A stretch of 10,566 bases of DNA from a bacterium (GTDB lineage Bacteria > Verrucomicrobiota > Kiritimatiellia > UBA8416), in the NCBI GenBank assembly GCA_020048935.1, contig JAIFLS010000155.1, forward strand, positions 1-10,566, written 5' to 3'. This document shows positions 1 to 6,528 of the stretch, in pieces (position 1 is the stretch's first letter; each line of letters opens with the position of its first letter). The position numbers were made by a program, and so were the translations under genes. The notes below the pieces were generated by a model, which saw only the letters and a list, made by a program, of their open reading frames with translations, ran no database searches and was not told where the DNA came from.

Positions 1-173
1 CGGTCGAGAACGTGCTCTCGTATGTCGAATACGACCCGAACGAGCTGGTCAAGCTGATCAAGGAGAAGAGCGAGCGGGCGGTGCGGCGGGGTGCGCTCCA
101 ACCCGCCGACCGGCGGTCCCTGGTCGAGGCGTACCAATCCGGCCTGCGCGGCTACACCTACTATGAACAATAA
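1..173 (+). CDS. speA: Biosynthetic arginine decarboxylase, C-terminal end (partial)
   Basis: Only the last 56 codons are present; the gene starts before the window. The visible reading frame (codons from base 3) gives a helical tail of the form VLSYVEYDPNELVKLIKEK, then basic and acidic residues, ending in GLRGYTYYEQ. This matches the typical C-terminus of SpeA-type, PLP-dependent arginine decarboxylases, which end in an amphipathic helix and a 'GYTY' motif. The enzyme converts arginine to agmatine, the first step of the agmatine route to putrescine and spermidine, in the cytoplasm. The stop codon TAA is at 171-173. The AAGGAG of the next gene overlaps this stop, so the two genes are probably co-transcribed. 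The call rests on a short tail recognised from memory; the catalytic barrel is not visible. Confidence 0.72.
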   Translation, partial: VENVLSYVEYDPNELVKLIKEKSERAVRRGALQPADRRSLVEAYQSGLRGYTYYEQ

Positions 174-188
174 GGAGCTTGTTCACGG

Positions 189-773
189 ATGATCCACCCC
201 GATACGCAATTACAGTTCATCAGCGAGGAGGCCGGCCACGGGGTTGTGGCCGTCAAGCCGATCCCCCGCGGCACGATCACCTGGGTAAAGGACCCGCTCG
301 ACTGCACCTTCTCCCCGGCCGCCGTCGACCGCATGCCGGCGGCCTGCCGCAAGGCTCTCGATCACTTCTGCTACCGCGACCGCAAGGGCGACTACGCCCT
401 GTGCTGGGATCATGCCCGTTTCATCAACCACAGTTTCAGGCCCAACTGCATCGCCACCGCCTATGACTTCGAGCTGGCTGTGCGCGACATCGCCGCCGGC
501 GAGGAGCTGGTCAACGACTACGGCTTCCTCAACATCCTGGAACCCTTCCGCCCCCGCGACGAGGGCACACGCCGCAAGGTCGTCCACCCCGATGACCTCA
601 GGCGCTGCCACCGCCAGTGGGACCGGCAGCTGCAAACGGCGTTCAAGGCGCTGTCGGCGGTCGAACAGCCGCTGAAGCCGCTCTTCTCCGCGGCGCGCTG
701 GCGGGTCGCGCAGGATGTGGCCATGGGCAGGACCGGGATGAAGTCGATCCTTCACAACCTGGTGCAGGCATGA
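189..773 (+). CDS. SET-domain protein-lysine N-methyltransferase
   Basis: This 194-residue protein is essentially one SET domain. SET enzymes move a methyl group from S-adenosylmethionine to a lysine side chain of a protein. The N-terminal strand 'GHGVVAVKPIPRGTI' (residues 17-30) matches the usual opening of the fold. The S-adenosylmethionine and pseudoknot motif is RFINHSFRPNC (77-87; N80 and H81 are key). The second motif is GEELVNDYG (104-112; D110 and the catalytic-type Y111). Residues 113-194 form a helical tail without the three-cysteine post-SET cluster. There is no signal peptide or membrane segment, so it is cytoplasmic. AAGGAG at 172-177 lies 11 bases before the ATG, a slightly long spacing. 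It starts 15 bases after speA, suggesting one transcript. The target is unknown: chromatin-like proteins, ribosomal proteins and enzymes are all possible. The family assignment is firm; the role is not. Confidence 0.88.
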   Translation: MIHPDTQLQFISEEAGHGVVAVKPIPRGTITWVKDPLDCTFSPAAVDRMPAACRKALDHFCYRDRKGDYALCWDHARFINHSFRPNCIATAYDFELAVRDIAAGEELVNDYGFLNILEPFRPRDEGTRRKVVHPDDLRRCHRQWDRQLQTAFKALSAVEQPLKPLFSAARWRVAQDVAMGRTGMKSILHNLVQA

Positions 774-775
774 AA

Positions 776-811
776 AGGCCGTTGCTGCCGGATTGACGGC
801 TGCAACGGCCT
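776..811 (-). terminator. Hairpin terminator downstream of the small lysine-rich gene, shared with the convergent SET gene
   Basis: A perfect 10-base stem, AGGCCGTTGC (776-785) with GCAACGGCCT (802-811), continues after one T-T mismatch into GCCG/CGGC around a 6-base loop. Read on the minus strand, it is followed by a short T run (complement of the A's at 773-775), as in an intrinsic terminator for the gene at 835-951. On the plus strand there is no T run, but the hairpin begins 3 bases after the SET stop codon and may help end that transcript too. Confidence 0.65.
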
Positions 812-834
812 CATGATGCCTGTTCACCTGCGTG

Positions 835-951
835 TCAGATCGCCTGCGTGGCCTTCTTCTGGATCTTCTCCTGCTTTGCCTTCTTCTTTTCCTGGATAGT
901 CTTCTTGGGCCGTTTCTTGTCGTCCTTCTTGATGTCCTGCGACTTCGCCAT
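835..951 (-). CDS. Small lysine-rich basic protein (38 residues)
   Basis: This is a 38-residue reading frame, ATG at 951-949 and TGA at 837-835. It begins MAKSQDIKKDDKKRPKKT, continues with a run of K, Q and E residues, and ends in KKATQAI. A near-perfect Shine-Dalgarno AGGAGGTG (963-956 on this strand) lies about 6 bases before the ATG, and a hairpin terminator follows the stop. Gene-like punctuation on both sides is the main evidence that it is translated. About 15 of 38 residues are lysine. No hydrophobic segment or cysteine is present; it is probably disordered or a single charged helix. From memory, short proteins starting 'MAKSQDxKK' and rich in lysine occur in many bacteria as uncharacterised proteins. 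A nucleic-acid or ribosome-binding role is a guess from charge alone. Confidence 0.8.
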   Translation of the reverse strand: MAKSQDIKKDDKKRPKKTIQEKKKAKQEKIQKKATQAI

Positions 952-1075
952 GGCTCACCTCCTGTCCTGCTACCGGTATCAGTCACCGTGAACAGCCACG
1001 GGACCCCGTGCAGCAACGCATACTCAATCTACGGCGTTCACCGTTCAATTACAAAAACAAAATGCAAGCCGAATG

Positions 1076-2482
1076 CTACCGGTAGGCCGGCAGGAAATCG
1101 CCGTGCGCGGCGATCAGGTCGTCGCACATGGCCTTGATCTTGTCGATCGGCAGTTCCGCCGATGTGTGCGGGTCGAGCATCGCCGCCTGGTAGATGGCGT
1201 CCCTGCGCCCGGTGACCGCCGCCTCGATCGACAGCAGGTGCACGTTGATCTGCGTGCGGTTCATCGCCGCGCACTGCTCCGGCAGGCGTCCGACGGTGCA
1301 GCCCTGGACGCCGTTGCGGTCCACCAGGCAGGGCACCTCGACGCAAGCCTCGCCCGGCAGGTTGTCGATCAAGCCGTCGTTCATCACGTTGCCGCCGATC
1401 TTGCACGGGACATCCGTCTCCATCGCCTCCATGATGTAGGAGCCGTATTCATGCGTCCGCTTATGGGTCAGCGCCTTGTTCCCGACCATTTCCTGGCTGC
1501 GCTTCTTCCAATGGGCGATCTGGCCAATACAGCGACGCGGGTATTCGTCCAGCGGGATGCCATAGAGGTCGATCAGCTCGGGATAGCCGGACTTGATCCA
1601 GTACGGCATGTATTCCGCGCTGTGCTCGGAAGACTCGGTGATGTAGTAGCCGAAATCGAGCATCACCTTCAGACGGATCATGTCATGACAGGCCCTGCGG
1701 TCCGGGGAGGCCTGCCACTCCTCCTCCGAGTTCCGGGCGAGGAACGCCTGCTTGTAGGCGGCCGGGCCGCCCGCCTTCAGGATCCGCTTGAGCGTCGCGG
1801 CCACCTGTTTCTTGATCTCGGGGTAGAGATCCTTGCCGTCGTCGGCGATGGAAAGCAGCCAGCCCTGGTGGTTGACTCCTGCCACCTGGTGCTGGAGCTT
1901 CCTGATCGGGTTCTTCAGGCGCACGCTGCCCAGCAGGTTCCCGGTCACGCATTGCACCGAATGGCAGAGCCCCACCGTGCGGACGGAAGTCGCCCGCAGC
2001 ATGCCGCCCGTCAGTGCCGACATCGGATTGGTGTAGTTCAGCAGCCAGGCATCAGGGCATACCACTTCCATATCGTCGGCAAAGTCGAACATCACCGGCA
2101 GGGTGCGCAACGTGCGGAAGATACCGCCGATGCCGATGGTGTCGGCAATCGTCTGGCGCAGGCCGTAGCGTTTTGGAATCTCGAAATCGGTGACCGTGCA
2201 GGGCTCGTAGCCGCCGACCTGGATGGCGTTGACGACGTAATCCGCGCCCTTCAAGGCTGTTCGGCGGCTGCGCTCGCCGAGGTGCGCGGTGATGGTGGCC
2301 CGGCCCTCGTTGATGTTGTTATTGAGGGTATCGAGCATGTCCTTGGATTCCTTCATCCGTTGCCCGTCGATATCGTAAAGCGCGATATGCGCATCCTGTA
2401 ATGCCGGTGTCAGCATGCAGTCGCCCAGTACATTTTTCGCGAAAACCGAACTGCCTGCTCCCATGAACGTGATCTTGGCCAT
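1076..2482 (-). CDS. Glycoside hydrolase family 4, alpha-galactosidase type
   Basis: This 468-residue protein is a full-length GH4 enzyme. GH4 enzymes cleave glycosides by an unusual oxidation-elimination route that needs NAD+ and a divalent metal, usually Mn2+, with reducing conditions. The N-terminal Rossmann motif GAGSSVFAKNVLGD (8-21) binds NAD+. The family segment DTIGIGGIFRTLRTLP lies at 114-129 and NYTNPM at 149-154. The metal site is C173 in GLCHSVQ and H205 in GVNHQGW. The 'CHSV' form of the cysteine motif is the one associated with alpha-galactosidases (MelA type), as opposed to alpha-glucosidase (CHG) or the phospho-glucosidases (CDMP, CN-P). There is no signal peptide, so it is cytoplasmic and depends on sugar import. 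GAGGT lies about 8 bases before the ATG. It is divergent from the histidine kinase gene. The family is certain; alpha-galactosidase is likely, but alpha-galacturonidase or a related activity cannot be excluded. Confidence 0.9.
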   Translation of the reverse strand: MAKITFMGAGSSVFAKNVLGDCMLTPALQDAHIALYDIDGQRMKESKDMLDTLNNNINEGRATITAHLGERSRRTALKGADYVVNAIQVGGYEPCTVTDFEIPKRYGLRQTIADTIGIGGIFRTLRTLPVMFDFADDMEVVCPDAWLLNYTNPMSALTGGMLRATSVRTVGLCHSVQCVTGNLLGSVRLKNPIRKLQHQVAGVNHQGWLLSIADDGKDLYPEIKKQVAATLKRILKAGGPAAYKQAFLARNSEEEWQASPDRRACHDMIRLKVMLDFGYYITESSEHSAEYMPYWIKSGYPELIDLYGIPLDEYPRRCIGQIAHWKKRSQEMVGNKALTHKRTHEYGSYIMEAMETDVPCKIGGNVMNDGLIDNLPGEACVEVPCLVDRNGVQGCTVGRLPEQCAAMNRTQINVHLLSIEAAVTGRRDAIYQAAMLDPHTSAELPIDKIKAMCDDLIAAHGDFLPAYR

Positions 2483-2505
2483 GACTTGTACCTCGCCTTA
2501 TCGGG

Positions 2506-2511
2506 TTTATA
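2506..2511 (-). promoter_or_regulatory. Possible -10 box (TATAAA) for the GH4 gene
   Basis: On the minus strand TATAAA lies about 23 bases before the GH4 start codon at 2482. I see no good -35 at the right distance (a CCAGCC-like stretch only), so if this is a promoter it may need an activator, perhaps one bound at the inverted half-sites centred near 2582. This is a weak call. Confidence 0.3.
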
Positions 2512-2566
2512 GCTTCTTCCGGCCCATTGGCTGGAAAACGAAAGCATAGGCAGGAAGCGCGATTGT

Positions 2567-2618
2567 GCAAGAAAAATTGATCACCGATTTTTCTTGCGAA
2601 GTGTCGGCATGCGCAAGA
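2567..2618. promoter_or_regulatory. Alternating inverted half-sites in the divergent control region (candidate operator)
   Basis: GCAAGAAAAAT (2567-2577) and ATTTTTCTTGC (2587-2597) are perfect 11-base inverted arms separated by 9 bases. A third half-site, CGCAAGA (2612-2618), is in turn an inverted partner of TCTTGCG (2592-2598). The GCAAGA core therefore occurs three times in alternating orientation, between the divergent GH4 and kinase genes. This layout suits a dimeric regulator or one that binds two overlapping sites. The right half overlaps the candidate kinase promoter, which would fit repression. No regulator gene of this kind is in the window. Confidence 0.5.
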
Positions 2619-2622
2619 CAAT
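2594..2622 (+). promoter_or_regulatory. Possible sigma70-type promoter for the histidine kinase operon
   Basis: TTGCGA (2594-2599), a 17-base spacer and GACAAT (2617-2622) match the consensus at four of six bases in each box. Transcription would begin near 2629, about 26 bases before the preferred kinase start at 2655. It would also make the GTG at 2565 and the ATG at 2625 unusable as starts. It overlaps the inverted half-sites. Confidence 0.35.
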
Positions 2623-2654
2623 GTATGAACGCGGAGCATAGTTATGCCAGGACC

Positions 2655-3017
2655 ATGCGCATCGACCTGCTGCTCAACAACGGGCTCGGCACCAGGCAGG
2701 CCATCCTGCCTACTGCGGAAACCCACCGCATCGGGACGCTCCCGCAGACCGGTCCCGCCTCCGACTTCGAGGTGCTGCTTCAGTCGGTCTATGACGCCGC
2801 CCTGCTGACCGATTTCGACGGGCGCATCTCGAATGCCAATGAGCGCGCCCTGCGGTTTTTCGGCTATACCGCCGAGGCGATCAGCCAGCACCATATCGGC
2901 GATATGATTGCCGGCGCGGATGCGGACATCCTCCGGACCGTGATCGAGAATGTGCGGCACACTGCATCCGCAAGGACGAAAGCCTTTTCCCGGCGGAGAT
3001 CTCGGCCACCTGCCTGA
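2655..3017 (+). pseudogene. Histidine kinase, frameshifted 5' part (N-terminal PAS domain)
   Basis: This is the front of the sensor kinase, separated from the rest by a frameshift. A PAS sensor domain begins near residue 40: LLQSVYDAALLTDFDGRISNA, then a FFGYTAEAI segment and IGDMIAGAD. After 'VIENVRH' (about base 2960) the frame turns into unrelated HTASARTKAFSRRR and stops at 3017. In the next frame the PAS domain continues without a break (CIRKDESLFPAEISATCLKL...FFIRDISIRREMEEQ) into the downstream kinase. I chose the ATG at 2655 because GC-rich third positions begin there; upstream codons from the GTG at 2565 (which has AGGAAG 7 bases before it) are AT-rich and lie inside the inverted repeat. 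The ATG at 2655 itself has only a weak AGGA very close by. The real change could be a mutation or a sequencing error. Confidence 0.72.
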
Positions 3018-3076
3018 AGCTGGCGAGGGGGATCTCGCTTTGCTTCTTCATCCGCGACATCAGCATACGGCGCGAG

Positions 3077-4693
3077 ATGGAGGAGCAGCTCCGCATCGAG
3101 CATAACGCCGTCCAGAACGCGGGCAGCGGCATCGCCATCACCGATCCTGATGGCATCATCAGCTACGCGAACCCCGCCATGTGCGTGCTCTGGGGCCGCG
3201 AGACGGAGGATGGCGTGCGATCCACCTCGATCCAGGACCTGTTCTGCGAACCCGCCGCGGTCACGGACGTCATCGGCAGGGCGGCGTCCTCCCGTAACTG
3301 GAACGGAGAGCTGAAAGCCTGCCGCCAGGACGGGAATTCATTCTATGTATTCACCTCCGCCACAAGCTGCGTCGACGAGGACGACACCGTCACGCACATC
3401 GTCTTCTCGTTTGTAGATACCACCCGGCGCCGCCTGGATGAGGAGGCGCTGCGGCTTTACCAGGATCACCTCGAGGACCTGATCCACGAGCGCACCACGG
3501 AACTCGAAAGGATCAACAACGACCTGAAGCGCGAGATCGCCGAGCGCCTGCGCATCGAGACGGACCTGCGTGACGCCATACAGAAACTGCGCGAGCATGA
3601 CCAGGCCAAGAACATGTTCGTCTCAAACGTATCGCACGAGCTGCGCACTCCGCTGACCGCCCTGATCCATGCCATTGAAAGCCTGATGCGCGGCGTGGCG
3701 GGGGCTGTGCCTGATCCGGTAGTGAGCTATCTGTCCATGATGCTGGAAGACTGCTGGCGTCTGGACCGCACCGTCTGCGACATCCTTGACCTCAGCCGGA
3801 TCGAGGCCGGACGGCTCGAGCTGAACACGGCCAACATCCCGATCCGGCGCATGGTGGAACGAACCGTCGAATCGCTGCGCATGGAAGCCGAAGGGGTTCC
3901 CCTGACGCTGGAGATGATCGCCGGCGTCCACAACGGCTTTGTCGATTGCGATGCCGCCAAGATGGAACGCGTGGTCATCAACATCGTGAACAACGCCATC
4001 AAGTTCACCCCGCCCGGCGGCACGGTTCGCGTCGGGATCGAGCAACAGGGGCGCAGCGGCGTCGAGGGCGTCTGCTGCCGTATCACCGATAGCGGCATCG
4101 GCATTCCGGCGGAATATATCAACCGCGTCACCGAGCGGTTTTTCCGGGTTGGTGAACAGGTCGGCGGCACCGGGTTGGGCCTGGCCATCGCCAAGGAAAT
4201 CATTGAACGCCATCAGGGACAGCTCGACATAACCAGCCCTCCGCCAGGGGCCGACAAAGGCACGCAGGTGACCATCTGGCTACCGACTACCACCCCCCAG
4301 CGGGTCATGATTGTCGCCTACGACAGGGGGGTCCCGCATGTGCTTGAACCGGCTTTCTTGAAGCAGGGGTATCTGGTCTCCAGCTACCCGAACGCGCAGC
4401 ACGCGCTGCAAGTGCTCCACGATGGGCATCATCATATCGTGATCGTGGACTCGACCATCCCCGATATGGACGGCTCCGAGATCGTCATGCACATCAAGGC
4501 GGATCCGATTCTCCGCCGGCTACCCGTATTCCTGCTCGCCGAGGACAAACCGGCGCCTGCCCGTTCCAGCATCCTCTCCAGTTTCGGCATCCCGGTATTC
4601 CTCAAGGTCGACGGGATGCCTGACCTGATCGACGCCGTCGAGGATGCATTCCTGCCGCAGCGCATCGGCATCCAGGAACTGCACGCCCCTTAG
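3077..4693 (+). CDS. Hybrid sensor histidine kinase (PAS, HisKA, HATPase, degenerate receiver)
   Basis: Coordinates give the ATG-initiated part; the coding signal in this frame runs back to about 2960 and belongs to the PAS domain of the fragment at 2655. Residues 8-115 are a second PAS domain (SGIAITDPDGIISYANPAM, ending FSFVDTTRRR). Residues 118-178 form a coiled coil. The HisKA dimerisation domain carries the phospho-accepting H187 in SNVSHELRTPL. The ATPase domain has an N box (NIVNNAIKF, N305/N306), a G1 box (DSGIGIP, D338) and a G2 box (GGTGLGLA, 363-370). Residues 408-527 form a receiver-like domain: phospho-acceptor D458 (IVIVDSTIPDMDG) and K510 remain, but the acidic metal-binding pair is replaced by A-Y (VMIVAYD). 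No membrane segment is seen, so it is a cytoplasmic sensor. The next gene, 68 bases on, is its likely partner. The in-frame ATG at 3077 has GAGATGGAGG context but no clear ribosome site of its own. Confidence 0.85.
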   Translation: MEEQLRIEHNAVQNAGSGIAITDPDGIISYANPAMCVLWGRETEDGVRSTSIQDLFCEPAAVTDVIGRAASSRNWNGELKACRQDGNSFYVFTSATSCVDEDDTVTHIVFSFVDTTRRRLDEEALRLYQDHLEDLIHERTTELERINNDLKREIAERLRIETDLRDAIQKLREHDQAKNMFVSNVSHELRTPLTALIHAIESLMRGVAGAVPDPVVSYLSMMLEDCWRLDRTVCDILDLSRIEAGRLELNTANIPIRRMVERTVESLRMEAEGVPLTLEMIAGVHNGFVDCDAAKMERVVINIVNNAIKFTPPGGTVRVGIEQQGRSGVEGVCCRITDSGIGIPAEYINRVTERFFRVGEQVGGTGLGLAIAKEIIERHQGQLDITSPPPGADKGTQVTIWLPTTTPQRVMIVAYDRGVPHVLEPAFLKQGYLVSSYPNAQHALQVLHDGHHHIVIVDSTIPDMDGSEIVMHIKADPILRRLPVFLLAEDKPAPARSSILSSFGIPVFLKVDGMPDLIDAVEDAFLPQRIGIQELHAP

Positions 4694-4748
4694 GACCCAT
4701 GAATTCAAGGTTGCAATATCAGGAAGAATAAATTACGTTGCCCGACAA

Positions 4749-4755
4749 AGAGGGG
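4749..4755 (+). promoter_or_regulatory. Ribosome binding site deciding the start of the tandem-receiver gene
   Basis: AGAGGGG lies 6 bases before the ATG at 4762. An in-frame TTG at 4738 would add eight residues (MPDKEGNI) that lie outside the receiver fold, and its AGGAAG (4721-4726) is 11 bases away. The ATG at 4762 is therefore preferred. Confidence 0.6.
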
Positions 4756-4761
4756 AACATC

Positions 4762-5538
4762 ATGAAAGACGGTAACACGATCCTGTTCATCGACGACGAC
4801 AAGCACCTGACGCGCATCGTGCGCGACTTCCTGAAACACGAGCGGTACGACGTGCATACCGCCGCCAGCGCCGAGGAGGGACTGCAACTGCTGCAGACGC
4901 TGACGCCTGACCTGATCGTGCTCGATATCAGCATGCCCGGCATCGGCGGCATCGGCTTCCTCAAGCGCATTGCCAATCCCGATGGATCCCTGCAGCATCC
5001 GGTGCTGGTGCTGACCGCGCGCGCGGTCATGAAGGAGTTCTTCGACACCGTCGCCGTGGACGGATTCCTGCCGAAACCCTGCTCGGAGCTGGATCTGATC
5101 CGCAAGGTCCGGGAGATCATCACCGCCCGCAATAGCCCTCGCCAGTCCAGCGGGGAAAATGCGGAGGTGGCAGGCCCCTCCAGGAAACGTGTCGTGGTTG
5201 GCGAGGACGACGAGGACATGCGCGCGATATACACCAGAAGCTTCGTGGACTGCGGATTCGACATCCACTTTGCCACTACCGGCCCCGAAGTACTTGAACA
5301 ATCCGTATCCGTCCATCCGGACGCGATCGTCATGAAGGAACTGATGCCGAGCATGAACGGCTCCGTCGTTGCGCGACTGATCAAGACCATGCCCCACACC
5401 CGCCTGATTCCCGTCATTGTGCATGATACCACACGCACTACCAAGCCACCGGCGATCAGCATCCAGGACGTGGATGTCTTCATGTTCAGCTCCATGGCCC
5501 ACGACCTGGTCGCCGCCGTGCGCCAGGCCTTGGCGTGA
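4762..5538 (+). CDS. Tandem receiver-domain response regulator without an output domain
   Basis: This 258-residue protein consists of two receiver domains. Receiver 1 (6-122) is complete: acidic cluster D11-D13 (LFIDDD), phospho-acceptor D55 (LIVLDISMPG), T85 and K105 (GFLPKP). Residues 123-141 are a polar linker. Receiver 2 (142-258) keeps an acidic pair (VVVGEDDEDM, E148/D149), but the phospho-acceptor position holds lysine (IVMKELMPSMNG, K192), the T85 position holds D222 and the conserved lysine is replaced by S243. Receiver 2 therefore probably cannot be phosphorylated and may serve for binding. There is no DNA-binding, GGDEF or other effector domain, so the output must pass to another protein. 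It lies 68 bases after the hybrid kinase on the same strand with no terminator between, so the two are probably co-transcribed and the kinase probably phosphorylates D55. Confidence 0.87.
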   Translation: MKDGNTILFIDDDKHLTRIVRDFLKHERYDVHTAASAEEGLQLLQTLTPDLIVLDISMPGIGGIGFLKRIANPDGSLQHPVLVLTARAVMKEFFDTVAVDGFLPKPCSELDLIRKVREIITARNSPRQSSGENAEVAGPSRKRVVVGEDDEDMRAIYTRSFVDCGFDIHFATTGPEVLEQSVSVHPDAIVMKELMPSMNGSVVARLIKTMPHTRLIPVIVHDTTRTTKPPAISIQDVDVFMFSSMAHDLVAAVRQALA

Positions 5539-5595
5539 TCCGCATCAGGCAGATAGCGGCAGGAAGTCGCCAGGCGAGTCGGGCGTATTCATGGC

Positions 5596-5625
5596 TTGAC
5601 CTTTCAACCGCGCCCCCCTTATTGT
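5596..5625 (+). promoter_or_regulatory. Candidate promoter giving a leaderless mRNA for the homocysteine methyltransferase
   Basis: TTGACC (5596-5601), an 18-base spacer and TATTGT (5620-5625) form a fair sigma70-type promoter. The ATG of the downstream gene is at 5633, only 7 bases after the -10 box, so transcription would begin at or next to the start codon. No Shine-Dalgarno sequence is present before that ATG (the upstream bases are C- and T-rich), which agrees with a leaderless message. Confidence 0.45.
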
Positions 5626-5632
5626 TCTGCAC

Positions 5633-6523
5633 ATGAATAAGAACATTTGTCAGCGCGTCAAGGCCGGTGAGATCCTCGTCTCGGACGGTGCCTGGGGCAC
5701 CTTCCTGCACAAGAACGGGCTCCCGCCGGGTACCTGTCCCGAAAAATGGAACCTCGACCGGCCGGACGTGGTCCGCGGCATCGCCGCCGCCTATATAGCG
5801 GCCGGCTCCCAGATGGTGGAATCCAACAGCTTCGGCGCCAGCCGGTTCAAGCTGCAGCACTACGGGCTGGCGGCCATGGCCGCGGAAATCAACGCCGCCG
5901 CCGCCCGCCTCTCGCGCGAGGCCGCTGGCGACAAGGCCCATGTGATCGCCTCGATCGGCCCCACGGGGAAGCTGCTATTGATGGGCGATGTCACCGAGGC
6001 CGAGCTCTACGATGCCTTCGCCGAACAGGCCGTGGCCCTGGCGGCAGGCGGGGCGGACGCCTGCTGCATCGAGACCTTCGCCGCGATCGACGAGGCGGTC
6101 TGCGCCGTCAAGGCGGTCAAGGAGAATACCGGGCTGGAGATCATCTGCACCTTCACGTTCGAGCGCACCCTCCAGGGCGAGTACCGCACCATGATGGGAA
6201 CCACCCCGGCGGATATTGTCGGCCCCCTGACCGAGGCTGGTGCCGACATCCTCGGCACGAACTGCGGCAATGGCAGCGAACGCATGGTCGAGATCGTGAC
6301 GCAACTGCGCGCCGCCGCCCCGGCGATCCCGATCCTGGTCCACGCCAACGCGGGCATGCCCGTCAACCGCGGCGGCGTGGATATTTTCCCCGAGACCCCG
6401 GCGGAAATGGCCGCACACGTCCCGGCCCTGATCAAGGCTGGCGCCAACATCATCGGTGGCTGCTGCGGCACCACGCCGGCGCATATCACCGCCATCCGCG
6501 ACGCCATCCGGGCGATCAAATGA
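5633..6523 (+). CDS. Homocysteine S-methyltransferase (MetH N-terminal module type)
   Basis: This 296-residue barrel enzyme matches the homocysteine-binding module of cobalamin-dependent methionine synthase, encoded as a separate protein. It would move a methyl group, normally from a methyl-corrinoid protein, to homocysteine to form methionine. The opening SDGAWGTFLHKNGL (17-30) corresponds to the family's 'DGAMGT' motif, and FGAS (67-70) and ETF (147-149) follow. Three zinc ligands are visible: C211 in GTNCGN, and C277 and C278 in GGCCGTTP. The length equals that of a single module; there is no pterin, B12 or activation domain. The ATG at 5633 has no ribosome binding site but fits the family N-terminus. 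The pterin-type methyltransferase follows 150 bases later. Betaine- or S-methylmethionine-dependent enzymes are alternatives, but the paired neighbour favours the corrinoid route. Confidence 0.88.
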   Translation: MNKNICQRVKAGEILVSDGAWGTFLHKNGLPPGTCPEKWNLDRPDVVRGIAAAYIAAGSQMVESNSFGASRFKLQHYGLAAMAAEINAAAARLSREAAGDKAHVIASIGPTGKLLLMGDVTEAELYDAFAEQAVALAAGGADACCIETFAAIDEAVCAVKAVKENTGLEIICTFTFERTLQGEYRTMMGTTPADIVGPLTEAGADILGTNCGNGSERMVEIVTQLRAAAPAIPILVHANAGMPVNRGGVDIFPETPAEMAAHVPALIKAGANIIGGCCGTTPAHITAIRDAIRAIK

Positions 6524-6528
6524 TTATT

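Noticed and set aside
210..1016. Minus-strand open frame (268 codons) across the SET gene and the small lysine-rich gene
   Set aside because: The sequence is arginine-rich and low-complexity, typical of antisense translation; the SET motifs are on the plus strand and the small gene has its own frame and ribosome site.
952..1075. Promoter TTGAAC-N17-GAGTAT for the small lysine-rich gene
   Set aside because: The match to consensus, especially the -10 box, is too weak to list as a feature; small hairpins such as CACGGG/CCCGTG here are also not distinctive.
1073..2401. Long plus-strand open frame (442 codons) opposite the GH4 gene
   Set aside because: It has no recognisable domain and is rich in R, H, V and D as expected of antisense reading of a GC-rich gene; the minus-strand frame carries every GH4 motif.
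2565..2654. GTG at 2565 as the start of the kinase
   Set aside because: It has a fair AGGAAG, but codons from 2565 to 2654 are AT-rich unlike the rest, and the stretch contains the inverted half-sites and a candidate promoter.
2955..2970. Programmed ribosomal frameshift in the kinase
   Set aside because: No slippery heptamer or downstream pseudoknot is apparent; a mutation or sequence error explains it more simply.
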